Shown in pieces: positions 1-10,718 of a stretch of DNA of 64,000 bases. Position 1 is the first letter of the stretch, and every line of letters begins with the position of its first letter. The notes beneath the pieces are model-generated. The model did not search any database. It worked only from the letters and a program-made list of their open reading frames with translations, and had not been told where the DNA came from. The stretch comes from Hyparrhenia diplandra (lineage: Eukaryota; Streptophyta; Magnoliopsida; Poales; Poaceae). A program made the translations under genes and the position numbers. Location of the stretch: contig JADLZK010012353.1 in the NCBI GenBank assembly GCA_015847255.1, positions 1-64,000 of the forward strand. Reading direction: 5' to 3'.

Positions 1-52
1 CTTTTTCCATGAATGGTTGATGCATAAAAATATGAGTTAGTGAGCATCAACA
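1..52 (-). repeat. Terminal piece of Athila-like LTR (copy A)
   Basis: These bases match the outer end of the LTR at 52859-54372 and also the end of the LTR at 45600-47109. The LTR ends in CA at base 52 and is followed by ACTAC (53-57). ACTAC is also the target-site duplication of the complete element at 45600-54372. The window therefore starts inside a second copy of the same retrotransposon insertion, which must continue to the left. Confidence 0.85.
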
Positions 53-57
53 ACTAC

Positions 58-2990
58 ATACCACCACTTTGCGTTCGTCAGGAGATAATTTCTAAATCAT
101 GTAAAAAAATATTTTTGTTATTGTTATTACCTTTCAATTATGTTATTACCTTTCAATTATGTTATTACCTTTGGAATTATGCAATACTAATTGGTTTTAT
201 TACATGTTTTGTCTTTGCGGGGACTCTTTAAAATGCGAGGCGGAAGCGACAGCGTCGACAGGGTCCAACTCCCTCTCTGCGAGGCCCCCACCCCCACTCC
301 CCACGGCGGGCGCGAGGGGCGAGGGCCCAGGCCCCCACCGGCTCGAGGGGCGGGCCGAGGCCCCTGCCCCCACTCTCCACGATGAGGGCGAGGGGCGAGG
401 CCCCCACCACGGCGGTGGCGAGGGGCGAGGAGGCCTGGGTCGAGGTAGCTTGACTTTCTGCGGTCCGTCGGGCGAGGCAGAGCGTCGGCGCGCGACCCAC
501 ACACCTCTTCAGGCGAGGACGCGTTGGCCGATGAGACAACCCCCGAGCGTCCGAGCTTCGGCCTACAGCGGGGAGGTCTACAAAGCGCGGTCACTCAAAC
601 CTCCCGAGATGGGGCGATCGGCTCTTTTCCGCCGCTCCCGTGATTCGACCCCACGAGTGACAAGTAAGTATCAATTGATAATTTAACTACTTGTTCATAT
701 GAAATGTTCAAAAATCGAACTTCGGACTAACATTTCTTCTTAATGACTTGTCGCGATGGCGGGTGATTGTATGGCGGAGAGGCGGTTCAGCGCCATATCA
801 ATGGCATCGAGAGCCTCCGATTAGGTCGAACTACCCGGCGAGTGCGGCTTCGGCGAGGCGATGGAGCGCCATGGGCGTGGGAGCACTTCTTGGGCGTGGA
901 TGATGGCGAGCTAGTAGCGAAGATCAAAAAGGGAGTTACAGGGTGAGTGCTCGTATGCGAGAGATTACTTCACGTTTTTTTAAATACTATGTTTCTTAAA
1001 TAATAGAATCATGCATGATGTGTCTACGAAGAAATTACTTCACGTGCGCAGCCGTGGAAAGAGGGGCAGCGCAGCCGCAGTAGACAAGGTCCGGCCGAGA
1101 GCGACTCAAGGACTGTATTCATGAGCACCGGGCAGCTAAGGCCATCTCCTACAACGCCCCGGCGATTTGAAAAGGCCGTGAGGAAGCGAGCAAGGGCTGA
1201 TCCTCCGCAGGGAGACCGACCTCACGGGAGCAAAGACATCGAGGTTTGTAGAACAAAAATTTATTTTCATTCCTTCAATGTAAAAATTAGGGCTTCCATT
1301 CATCTTGTGCTATGTCACATATTAATTGTTGCCTCATGCATGTGTCCGAGTGGTGCGAAAAACTAAGTACAAGGGCTAGCTGAGGCCCGATTGTGGACAA
1401 GTGGCTCTTGGAGGAGACGACGAAGCTCGTTAGACTTGGCCGGAGATACGCTGCCGGATGGAAGGGGTGCCACACCACCAAGGGAAACGGCCCAAAGGTG
1501 TATATGGAAAGATGGGTACGATTACACGTTTTTTTATTTCACCAAGCCTCAATTCTCTTAGTTTAACCACCTACGTGTTCTCCTCGCAGTCCACGCGCAT
1601 GGCGCCGAGGAGATCAACGGTAGGAGATAAAATTTTGAGTCACACGAAGAAGGCGGCTACTTGGCCGGGTGACAACGCCTACGACCTGCAGGCGGGGCGA
1701 AGGTACACCAACGCCCGGCGCCCACGCCAAACACCCAAGACACCGAGGCGCAAAGAAGGCCCATGAGGATCGACTTCGATCCGGCCGGCCAGCCCCGGAC
1801 ACGGCATCTTGTGATGAGGTTGGGGAGAGGGAAGACGTCGGCGATCGGATGGCCGCACGGCGATGTCGACTGGCCCACCGCTCAAGTCACCTGGGATTCG
1901 CTCAAGCAGCTCAACCTCCGGCTGACATCCCCATAAAGCACCGCGGCAGCGTGGCTCCACGTCACGCAGATGGAGGGAGTTCGGGGTACTACGCCATCAT
2001 TAAATCGTTCACTTGGTTTTGTGCCTTGCCTTGCCTATGCCAGTTTAACGTTACCGATGTAATATTGCGGGCCAAGATGGCGAGTTGGAGGCCGGGCAAA
2101 AGGCCCAGAAGAGGCCTATCGGCTGCCAGTTGGAGGCGGTCTGCCAAAGACTGGCGGCGGCCGATGCGGGGGCGTGGCGAGCTACCCGGGGCCTTCAAAC
2201 CCGGGTGTGAACCCGCCTCCGTTGCCCCCCCTCGTTGTTCGCGCCACCTCCGATTTTCGTCCTCGTTCCTGCCTCGCCCGACCGACACTCCGACGAGTAT
2301 ATGGTGTCTATTTCTTTGCCTTGTAACCCCATTCCCGCAGAAGTACTAATGCGATCGCCTCTCCTTTATACAGCTGACCCGGTCGGCGGTTCGAACCGAC
2401 TCCTCCGGTGGCCCTTCTCCACAACACCCGGGTGGCCCTACTCCCACGCACACGGGGCGGGGCGCCGTTCCTCCTCCGCTCACGCACCGGCCCGGCAGTT
2501 AGGGTTTGCACCACGTCCCCTCCACAAAGCACCCCAATTTGGACGCACGGATCGGCGCCGCAATATGGGTGGTATCCCGCCAAGGCAGGTATCTGCACCG
2601 CGAAGAAGGTGGGGCTCTCACACCCACGCCGCAAGGTGGAGGCGACGAGCTTGGCGACGGGGCCGGGCGATGGAGCCGCGAGTGAGTTGGTGGTTTGCAC
2701 TTTGATCGATTTATTTTGCATGTTGGATTATATGTGTGGACTATCTCTCGTGACTTGTTGTGAACGTTGGACATCACCGGGTGGGATGTTGGACATGTTA
2801 GATTTGTGACATATGGACAATATGTGTGGATTTGAGACATATGTGTGGATTTGTGGATTATATATGTGGATTTGTGATATTTGTGGATTATATATGTGGA
2901 TTTGTGATATATGTGGCTTATATGTCTATATGGATGAATTGTGGAATATATATGTGGTTTTGTATGCAAATTACCAAATTACCAAAAAAT
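58..2990 (+). pseudogene. CACTA transposon gene 2, Transposase_24/Ptta-En-Spm-like, degraded copy A
   Basis: This stretch is homologous base for base to 54378-57290, where the exon structure is clearer. It covers the tail of the transposase gene, a Pro/Arg/Gly-rich N-terminal exon near 230-660, the conserved exons (about 760-950, 1030-1250, 1350-1510), a coiled-coil exon (about 2070-2230) and a Pro/Gly-rich C-terminus (about 2370-2690). Compared with copy B it carries dozens of 1-3 base insertions and deletions, mostly in GC-rich runs, so no exon stays in frame for long. Proteins of this family are accessory proteins of plant CACTA elements. The product is certainly not functional as written. 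The high indel load could be true decay or poor base calling. Confidence 0.7.
2815..2955 (+). repeat. Minisatellite of TATGTGTGGATTTGTGGA type (copy A)
   Basis: Imperfect tandem units built on GTGGATTTGTG alternating with ATATATGTG. The array lies just after the last exon of CACTA gene 2 and recurs almost unchanged at 57115-57255 in copy B. It looks like simple internal expansion within the transposon. Confidence 0.75.
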
Positions 2991-3002
2991 AAAAGAAACC
3001 AT

Positions 3003-3276
3003 TTTTTTTAAACGCAAAACCGAAACCTTTACCAGTTTGTTCACAACGCATGCACTCGGCAAAGAAATCATGGCACTCGCGCAAATCGTCACGCACAAAG
3101 AAACATTTTTTTAATAGAACCTTTGCCGAAAGTGCCCCATTTCGGCAAAGAAAAGCACTCGCGGATATGGCAAAGTAACGGCAACACCCTTCTCAGCCGA
3201 TACAAAGCCGGCAACACCCACCCATCCGGCGGTCGGCAAAGACCCCTTTGCTGAGGGATTCTTTGCCGAAGTCAAA
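3003..3276 (+). repeat. CACTA 3' subterminal repeats (copy A, inner part)
   Basis: Repeated CACTCGGCAAAG / TTTGCCGAAG-type motifs in both orientations, the typical binding-site arrays at the ends of plant CACTA elements. The array is cut by a solo LTR and resumes at 5642. Copy B (57300-57737) shows the motifs more cleanly as TTTGCCGAGTGC. Confidence 0.8.
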
Positions 3277-5641
3277 TGTAACGCCCGCTAGAAACACCAG
3301 GGGGGCTACCCTCTAACACAAATTCACTAGGAATATAACAAAACTATATATTACGGAAGTAACTAGTATGAAAAAGATTACGCATTTGTAAGTGCAAAGT
3401 GAATACTTGTGATGATGGTGCTACTCCCGGTCCCCATGCAAGCCATGATGGTTTAGCACCTAAAAACCAAATAAAACAAGGGTGAGTGAAAACACTCGGC
3501 AAGTACACTCAAAACCGGAAGAACAATAAACTTTCGAGAATTTGTGAGGCAATTCTTGGAACTCCAAATGAACAGTAGTTTCCGTGTTAAACGGACATCA
3601 CTTGAATACTCCTTAGCGTTTACGGTAAAGCCGAGCAAGTGGGGCCAGCACTTACTCACAGGCTTGAATATAATAATCAAATTGCACCTCCGGATAAACC
3701 GGCACTTGAATTGGATGTAAATGAAAACTTGAAACTTGAATCTCATGAACCGAGAACTTGAACATGAACCAGAAATATTTATCACTTGAGCATTGAGAGC
3801 AAAGAAAAACTCAAACAATGGGCATAAAGCGCAAATAAAGATTCATCATGCACTTGCCTTAATTCCGACGAGACCAAAGCATCACACGATTGGCACTTGT
3901 AGCTTTCAACCTTCCCTTTCTCGTTTACTACACATAACCGAATGCATGCCATGATGCATGATGAAAGGCATTAAAATGCATAAGGGAACTTAAAACAACT
4001 TACGAAAGTTGAGTACAACTTTCCTTTCGCGATACAACTAGGTTACATTTCATAATGTATTATAATCATTAACTAATAATTAGGGCATATAATTAAGGAT
4101 ATACTTAAACATCATCAAATTATTCCCAAACTTTCTGTGAAGGTTGATACCAGAATAAAACCGATACACAAGAAGTTTCATGATCATTGGATATTTATTT
4201 TAGCCTACAAAAACAATGGAGTAAGCATTTCTTAATTAAAAGAGGTAATTTTTATCATACCCAAACTATCAATTCTCAAGGTTTCGTATTTTTCCTACAC
4301 AGATATCATCATAAGGACGCTACACAAAAAAGTTTCACGAATTTAGCATGCACCAATAATTAGATATGAAAATCACAAGTTTCAGCTGAAAATAGAAAAA
4401 GAAAAAAAGAAAACCTTTTCCCTTTCTCTTTCTCTGGACTGCACAGGACCGGCCCACTACTGCTCTTCTCCTTCCTCGCGTAGACATCGAGCAGAGCACG
4501 GACGAGGCTTGTCGATTCGGCCGGCGTGGGAGCGCACCGGCAGCAAGGGACGGCGCACGAGCACGCCTGGGTCAGCTCGCACCCGCAGTGGTGCGCAGCT
4601 CGACCAGTGGCGGACCGTAGCGACCTGACCACGGTGAGCTGCTTGCGACGGCCATGGAGGCACGGCCGCCGCAGCAACCGGCGCTGACGGCGATTCCGGC
4701 GGAACGGTACGATGAGAGCGGGTTAGCGCGGTGCGCAAGAACGAGGCGAGGCTAGCTGTACGACCAGTTTATGGCAGGGACGCGTGGTGATGGCAGTGCA
4801 AGGCGGCGGAGCAAGGATTCTTGGCGGCAGCGACGTGAGAAGAAAAAAAAAGAAAGACGGCAACCGGCTCGGCTCTGGGACTTGCAGGGCGATGGAGAAG
4901 CTTCAGGGCGAGCCAGCACCTGCTTGGGCGTGTCCACGCGGGCGTGGCTACGTGCCCGGACGTGAGGAGCACAGGGAAGGTGGCCAAACGGCACACGACG
5001 GTGAGCACCCTGAGAAGTTGCTTCTCGTGTTACTGTAGCAGACTGAAACCCGGCCCTTCAGCTCACTTGTTCTCCCGATTTCGTGCAGCAATTCGATCAG
5101 CTCCAAGAACGAAAACTATTCATCTACACGTGCTCTCTATCTTTTCCTAAAGGGTCAACACTTAAAACTTGATAGTTTTGAAGATTTTAAATTCCAAAGA
5201 AAGGTTTAGTGAAACTGAATTCAGTTTCAGGTGCAACGACGATGAACAGGCAAGCAAGCCGTAGGTGATAGGTACGGCTGTTTCTTGAAATAATGTACTA
5301 GTACGTCTTGCTTCCTTCTTCTTCAAATTACTCTCAAAATTATATAGCAACTAGAAAATCTTCCAAAATAAAATATGTTCAGCTTCTCGAGATCTCCACA
5401 CTTTCTTTTAGGACTATCTCCAAATTCCAAGTAGTTTAGAAAAAGTAGGATTTTGAATTTAGGATTAATAAAATAATTAATTAGCCAACTTAATTAGTGA
5501 ACAATCATCAATCAAACTATTGGTAACATATAACTGCAATATATAAACACGAAATGTGTTATTGCCTTGATACTTGATAATCACACACGGTGATGATCAC
5601 GTTTAATATTTTAATTACTTATTAATGTCTGGGATGTTACA
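3277..5641. mobile_element. Solo LTR of a large LTR retrotransposon (copy A)
   Basis: Starts TGTAACGCCC, ends GGGATGTTACA, and is flanked on both sides by the 5-base duplication TCAAA (3272-3276 and 5642-5646). The length of 2365 bp and the absence of an internal domain fit a solo LTR left by unequal recombination. The middle (about 4380-5040) is GC-rich and gives short open frames that show no recognisable domain. It sits inside CACTA subterminal repeats. The matching solo LTR at 57738-60092 has the same boundaries and duplication, so the insertion predates the segmental duplication. Strand cannot be set without the internal domain. Confidence 0.85.
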
Positions 5642-5741
5642 TCAAATTTGCCGAGTATGGCAGTCGGCATATGCTTTGCCGACTGCGTTTGTCCCTTTGC
5701 CGAGTGAAAAGCAGTCGGCAAAGCCGTTGTTCCCTGTAGTG
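5642..5741 (+). repeat. CACTA 3' terminus (copy A)
   Basis: TTTGCCGAGT and CAGTCGGCAAAG motifs run up to CCCTGTAGTG, which ends at 5741. TAGTG is the expected right end of a CACTA element. The following bases TATCCC are host DNA. This is the outer end of the element whose gene 2 lies at 58-2990. Confidence 0.8.
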
Positions 5742-6183
5742 TATCCCACATTAACATCTCCACACAGTCGCAGTGAAATGTTGATTTCTTTTGATAGTCC
5801 GAGTCCTCATCTCGGCTTGCGTTTCTTTCTTATCGGTGGTGAAGGTCCGAGCTCTAGATGATGGTGCCATAGTAGCATGACTCCTATCAATGAGATGATG
5901 AGACATGGGAAGCCCAACTGCTCGGCACGTCTTGTGCTCGACAGCGCCAAGAGGCAAGAGGTGCTAGACCGGCTGGTGTAGCACTCTCATAGGCCCCTCC
6001 TACGGCGCAAGTTCGAGCCCCAAGTGTGGCGCACTTGTGCATTTTTTGGGGAATTTTTCCCCGAGTATGGTCAAAAATCTGCCTCGCCTTTCTCACATCC
6101 AAAGTACATATCTGTGGCTAGCTCATCTCACATAGCTACGGTGCCGCTGTGTATGAGGTGAGGCGAGGTTAGAGGGTTTCTCA
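5742..6183 (+). other. CACTA flank with SINE-like RNA polymerase III box motifs
   Basis: No convincing open frame. Around 5950-6040 there is an A-box-like TAGACCGGCTGG followed about 40 bases later by GTTCGAGCCCC, which fits the tRNA B-box, and then a T-rich tail. This arrangement resembles the head of a tRNA-derived SINE, but the A-box is imperfect and no target duplication was identified. The same sequence is present at 60195-60637. Confidence 0.35.
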
Positions 6184-6246
6184 ATATGCGTGAGAAGGCC
6201 CTCGATATGCATGAGAAGGCCCTCGATATGCGTGAGAAGGCCGCTG
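6184..6246 (+). repeat. Three-unit 21-base tandem repeat
   Basis: Three nearly identical 21-base units, each ATGCRTGAGAAGGCCCTCGAT with the last truncated. They stay in frame and would encode MREKALD-type units, but no gene context supports translation. The same array occurs at 60640-60701. Confidence 0.85.
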
Positions 6247-6800
6247 TGCGTATGGAGTGGGGCAGAGATCTCTTTTTCACGATTGCAACCAACTTGAACT
6301 TCCTCAACTCTGACGGCCACTCCCATCCTCCGGATTGGGGAATGAAGCACTTCATATACGTTTTCGATAATGCAACCATCAGCAGGCGAGCCAAAGTCTT
6401 CAAAATTGATAGGAACTTAAATTGTACTGCAGATGCTATAGCAAGGCTTGCTTTCTCATCGCCTATAAATCTATAATTCAATCAGAGAATTATGTACCAG
6501 AGTGCTCTTACGAGCCTCACTGCTAACGGTGCCCTCATATCTCGGCACTGATGTATCCCTTGCTTTGATAAGGGTCCTAATAGCTTCTTGCTGCTAATTT
6601 AATCAATGTTCCTTATAAAAAAATGTGGAGACGGCAACAACTAGTTGAATTAAATAATCTCAGCAAGTACTAGTATGCGATCGGACTCTGATATACCAAG
6701 TGAGATCACAGCTAGCAGTCCAGGAGAAAACAATATTAACTCTTCATGGTCTAGTAGCTAGACTAGTAACGAGAGTAATCAATCTGAACTACGGTCTATA
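6247..6800 (+). pseudogene. RNase H-like (RVT_3) fragment of a retroelement, copy A
   Basis: Frames at 6280-6475 encode a segment with PPDWGMKHF, then RRAKVFKIDRNLN, then TADAIARLAF. This is the closing part of the plant RNase H-like domain (RVT_3), in which R-x-N ... AD-x-L/I-A is conserved. The upstream catalytic part is missing and there is a frameshift near 6285. A paralogous fragment lies 4 kb away (10400-10718 plus 13811-14006) and an almost identical copy at 60720-61250. The 3' part (6480-6800) is noncoding but shared by all three copies. Confidence 0.6.
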
Positions 6801-7227
6801 TATCTTGGTCCTCGCGCACCTCGCCGGATCAATCTACCATCGTGGGTGACCCCTCAATGGACTGTCGAGCGTAAATCTTAGACAGGATTACTAGGGGATC
6901 CTAAGTGGCGTGGGGGAGGAGGGAGGAGCTTATCATATAGGAGCTCCGATTCCAATCTGTCCTAGAGTACGTGGCTCTTACAACATCATCAAATATAACG
7001 CGAATTGTTGCAATAAACAACGAGCAACTACCTTATTATACTATTACAATAATTTGTCAAAATATAATATGGGTATGGCCAGGATCGACCATGCCTGGCT
7101 TCAAACGAAATAAAAAGAACAAAAACATACAAATAGTATGTGATGATATATCTCACATGACACCATGCATGACCATAGCTGCTGTCACAACGAACGGCCG
7201 CAGGTAGCTCCCCTATTGTGTTTATTA
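6801..7227. other. Low-copy spacer without recognised gene
   Basis: No convincing coding frame, RNA gene or repeat. Nearly identical sequence at 61251-61683 in copy B. Confidence 0.6.
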
Positions 7228-8861
7228 TCTATACCTACTAATAAAGAGCAGAAATTTCGCCAATCTGCCATCCCCTATAGATGTGCCTCCCGCTTACGTC
7301 GGGCCACGGGTCGCGCGGGCCGTGCCTCCGGCCCATGGCCCGTCCGTCCCTGCGGGCGGTCGAAGCCCTCGCCCGTGAGAAGGATGTGCTCAAAAAATTA
7401 AAAAAATAAAACGAGAGACATGGACTATGATGAGGTGTTTTTGTTTGGTTACATTGGCCTTTAGTTGTTTGGGCCACAATTGTTTGGGATTTCTCCGGGA
7501 ATACGATGGGATGTTGCTTGGATTTTTTCCACCGGGCCGGGCCGCGCGGGCGGGCCGACCGGCCGCACCGATGCCCGGGCGGCAGCACGGCCATGGGGCC
7601 CGCAGCCGCCACGGGCGGGGCGGGCCCATAGCCCGCCCGCCACCGGGCGGACCGGGCCAGGTACCGGGCGCGGACCGGCCGCGGGCTGCGGGCCAAATGG
7701 CCAACTATACTGTCCCCTCAACGTGAGAAAGCCCGAGAAGGAAATTGAAATGCATACGACTTCAAACCATCAGTAGAACACCAGCAGAGTTGGAGACCAA
7801 CTCGGAGAGCAAGAAACTTCCCAAATCTGTAACGTGGAACACAAATTGAGAGGAGACTGAAGGATTCGAAACAACTACGGACAAATCGAAACATATATAC
7901 TATTCACAGCAAGGCTGCGCAACACCGTCCACCGCCCAACTGCGCGACACCCGCCACAGCTGGCTCGCACGAGGTCAGTCGGCACGAGATCCGTCGCCGC
8001 CGGAGGTATCCCGCACCTCGCGAGCTGCTGGGGACGCGCCCTCACCTGCCGGCAAAACACCTGCCACCACCGGAGGTTCCTCGCGTCGCCCACGACGCGA
8101 CCTCGCCTGCCGCCGTCGGGGACGAGGCGTCGAGACCCGCCCCTAGGGCCGTGCCCTCACGAGCGATCTGCACCAGGGGAAGAATAAAGTGTAGCAGCAG
8201 GTCGCCATCGATTTGAGTGCCGACGGCGATGAGGAAGGGAGGACCGAGGAGGAGAACGAGCGGACGGAAGGATGAGGCAGGGCGTCGGTGGCCGTGGGTG
8301 CTTTTCCCGACTTTTCCTTGTGGCGTGAGTTGTTTTTTCTCTTTACTTTTTCCTCTTTTATTTTCGAAAACAAATCAGGTGGCACGGTGCATGCGTGGTG
8401 TGCGTGAGTTACTTTCTCTACTCTTTTATTTATTTTTCTTCTTTTATAAAAACAAATCAACAAACACATATAAATAAATAATCTATACATATATCCATAG
8501 AATACAATTCTACGAGAAAAAAAATATGTATTTATAAAATTCTACGAGCTTCTATCTCTAAAAATTTATATCCCTATCTTATACCTACAAATCTATATCT
8601 TCTTGAAGGTGAGCAACCCATGAAGGCGGATAGACTAGCAACATTCTTGCAAAAGCGGACGCCGAGGGGATAACTATGAGCTCGTCATGCGCTATAAAAT
8701 TCCCTGAACTACTTGTGCTTCCCTTTATCGTAAGGCAATAAAAATTATTAAAAAAAAGATAAAATACAAATAGATAGATAATATTTTTTTATAACTTTAT
8801 TTTTTATTAAAATCATATTTTTTTTTTTTCACCCGTTGCAACGCACGGGCATATTTGCTAG
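7228..8861 (+). mobile_element. Non-autonomous Helitron (copy A)
   Basis: The 5' end at 7228 reads TCTATACCTACTAATAAAG, preceded by A. The 3' end carries CCGTTGCAACGCACGGG, which can fold into the Helitron terminal hairpin, then ATATTTG and CTAG at 8858-8861, followed by T. Both ends match the grass Helitron consensus and the expected A/T insertion. There is no Rep/helicase gene. The interior (7712-8470) is GC-rich then AT-rich and may contain captured gene pieces, none of which I can name. Copy B (61684-62904) lacks a GC-rich block of roughly 420 bases present here. Confidence 0.85.
7290..7711 (-). mobile_element. GC-rich hAT-like element within the Helitron
   Basis: A block very rich in GGGCCG, CCCGGGC and similar strings that is absent from copy B of the Helitron. 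Its right end reads CCAACTATA, the reverse complement of TATAGTTGG. This resembles the left end TATAGTTTTCC of the hAT-like element at 16392-17023, and both continue into GGCCCG-rich sequence. The left boundary is uncertain and the flanking 8-mers agree only partly. Confidence 0.5.
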
Positions 8862-9174
8862 TTATTATAAAAAGGGGAAAAACCAATACAAAGCTCCCTC
8901 AGGAAACAGAAAAAGGAAACACAGAAAGTAAGGAGAATTACACATAATTAAGCTTGTAGCCATAAATCTATTTGAGGTTGATCTCGATCTTTAGAATAAT
9001 AAATAAGTAGAGGAAACAAACGGCTCTTCTTTGATCGAAGATGGATGTGCGTTGCCGGCTGAAGATGACATCATCATTCCGATCGAATTGTCACCAGATG
9101 GATCATGGTGATGTCACAAACACGGATTTGATCAACACACAAAAAGAATACAGAAACGACAATCAATACACTAA
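8862..9174. other. 3' flank of the PMEI gene
   Basis: AT-rich spacer between the Helitron and the inhibitor gene's stop codon. No polyadenylation signal stands out. It matches 62905-62914 plus 63696-63998 of copy B, where a 781-base Helitron interrupts it. Confidence 0.6.
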
Positions 9175-9801
9175 TTAAAGGAGGTCACCAGGGCCGTCAT
9201 TGTCGTCTGGTAAGAAGACAAATGTAAGCTCAAAATTCCCAATTTTGACAAGAGTCCAGATATCATGAAACTTGTCCACGATGCCGGTCTCCTCAGCTGA
9301 AGTCGTCTTGTTCCAGCAGTCCTTCACGCAAGCTGGTGGTCTCTCTTGTTGTTTGAACTTGGCTCTCACAGCTCTAATAATGGGGAGGTAGTTCATCATG
9401 TCGTCCTGATGCCCAGTAGGGAGATTGACCAACACCTCGGCCATTTCATCGATGTTGGCGGCGCAGACCTTGAGGCAACTGGAAGGCTTGCCCTTTGCCG
9501 CAGCAAGCAAGGTGTCAGCAGCTCCCTTGGCCTCTGTTGTCTTTTTGGCAGCAAGATGCAGGCACAATTCGGCCACCTTGCCAAATTCTTTTACTTCAAC
9601 CTCTTGGATCCCTGGGACGGACTCAATCACCTTGATGCACGACGGAGAATATGATTCTATGTGGCACCATCTCTGGTACTTTTCTGCTGCAGCTGCAGGG
9701 GCTGGTGTTGTTGGCACGCTACCGGAGTCGACGACGATGACGGCGACGAGCAGTAGGAGGGGGAAAAGCAACAGGAAGCTATTAGTAGAGGAAGAAGCCA
9801 T
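9175..9801 (-). CDS. Pectin methylesterase/invertase inhibitor-like protein
   Basis: A single-exon gene of 208 codons. Residues 1-26 form a hydrophobic secretion signal (LLLFPLLLLVAVIVV core). The mature part has Cys46 and Cys55 with eight residues between them (WCHIESYSPSC), the usual first disulfide hairpin of the PMEI family. Cys80, Cys109, Cys113, Cys158 and Cys162 follow; the helix SSCLKVCAANIDEMAEVL resembles the family's third-cysteine helix. NKT at 164-166 is a possible N-glycosylation site. PMEI proteins are four-helix apoplastic proteins that form 1:1 complexes with pectin methylesterases; related members inhibit invertases, and sequence alone does not separate the two. The length is normal for the family. 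The start has a strong context (ACCATGGC). A second copy should begin at the right window edge. Confidence 0.85.
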   Translation of the reverse strand: MASSSTNSFLLLFPLLLLVAVIVVDSGSVPTTPAPAAAAEKYQRWCHIESYSPSCIKVIESVPGIQEVEVKEFGKVAELCLHLAAKKTTEAKGAADTLLAAAKGKPSSCLKVCAANIDEMAEVLVNLPTGHQDDMMNYLPIIRAVRAKFKQQERPPACVKDCWNKTTSAEETGIVDKFHDIWTLVKIGNFELTFVFLPDDNDGPGDLL

Positions 9802-9880
9802 GGTGCCTAGCTATTCGTTGTTTTGTTGGACGAATGCAATGACGATGGATTCTATATGAGTACCTTACTTATAGGTCAAT
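9802..9880 (-). promoter_or_regulatory. Putative PMEI core promoter and 5' leader
   Basis: On the minus strand CTATAAGTA lies about 70 bases upstream of the start codon and fits a TATA box. A second AT-rich candidate (CATATAG) is closer, at about 50 bases. The transcription start was not determined. Confidence 0.4.
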
Positions 9881-10399
9881 TCACCGTCTATTTTTGGAGG
9901 CCTGCACACTGAGTTTGTGGCAGACATGCGCTCGATCAGATTTTTGTGGCTTACGATGCAGTATTGACATTGTTGGCTCTGCATGTACACAGGGACGAAG
10001 CTATAACGGGAGAAGTACGTGCATGGTGGAGAACGATCGACCTAGCTCATGAAATCATGAATATATGGCCTACCTCACAAGTGGCTGCTATTTTGGGACA
10101 TTATATAATATTTGCCGTCCAATAACAACAGCCACATATGATTTGGGTCGCTTAATTGGAGCTAGAGGAATATTTCCAGTCATTAATTGGGACATCATGA
10201 ATATATGGCCTACCTCACAAGAGGCTGGCCTGGTGTCGGCTGTCTACCACGAGTTTGTGTGCGTAGGTTGATCAGAGTAGTTGCATCTGCTCCATTTGGG
10301 CTATATTAGTCGAAGTTGAATCTGCTAGCCGGAGCCGGTGTCACGTACATGGATTGGTTGCCACCATCATCCTCGACTTACTCGACATCAATGATGTCT
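9881..10399. other. Upstream region of PMEI with a 34-base direct repeat
   Basis: No gene recognised. The 34-base segment at 10054-10087 recurs at 10194-10227 with one mismatch, 140 bases apart. It is the only structured element seen here. Confidence 0.55.
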
Positions 10400-10718
10400 C
10401 CTTTCTAACTGATTGCAACCAACTTGAACTTCCTCAGCTCGACGAACACTCCCTCCCATCCTCGGATTGGAGAATGAAGCACTTCATATACATCTTCGAT
10501 ATAATGCAACCATCAGCAGGCGAGCCAAAAGTCTACAAAATTGATAGGAACTTAATTGTACTGCAGATGCTCTAGCAAGGTTTGTTTTCTCATCGCCTAT
10601 AATTTAACCAGAGAATTATGTACCAGAATGCATCTACAAGCCTCAGTGCGAACGGTGCCCTCTTATCTTGGCACTGAACTCGTATCCCTTGCTTTGGTAA
10701 GGGTCCTAGGCTCCTAGC
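10400..10718 (+). pseudogene. RNase H-like fragment, paralogue, 5' part
   Basis: Encodes DCNQLELPQL, then a WRMKHFIYIFD segment, then KVYKIDRNL, with frameshifts between; compare 6280-6475. This is the end of an RVT_3 domain. The paralogue is split by the CACTA element at 10719 and continues at 13811-14006. It is more diverged from 6247-6800 than the latter is from its copy at 60.7 kb, so it reflects an older local duplication. Confidence 0.55.

Noticed and set aside
4360..5150. Frames within the solo LTR, also at 58785-59602
   Set aside because: Identical in both copies only because the DNA is nearly identical; no start, domain or codon pattern supports a gene inside the LTR.
7238..7776. 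Overlapping frames with Pro/Gly/Arg-rich products
   Set aside because: Caused by the GC-rich hAT-like block; absent from the duplicate copy.
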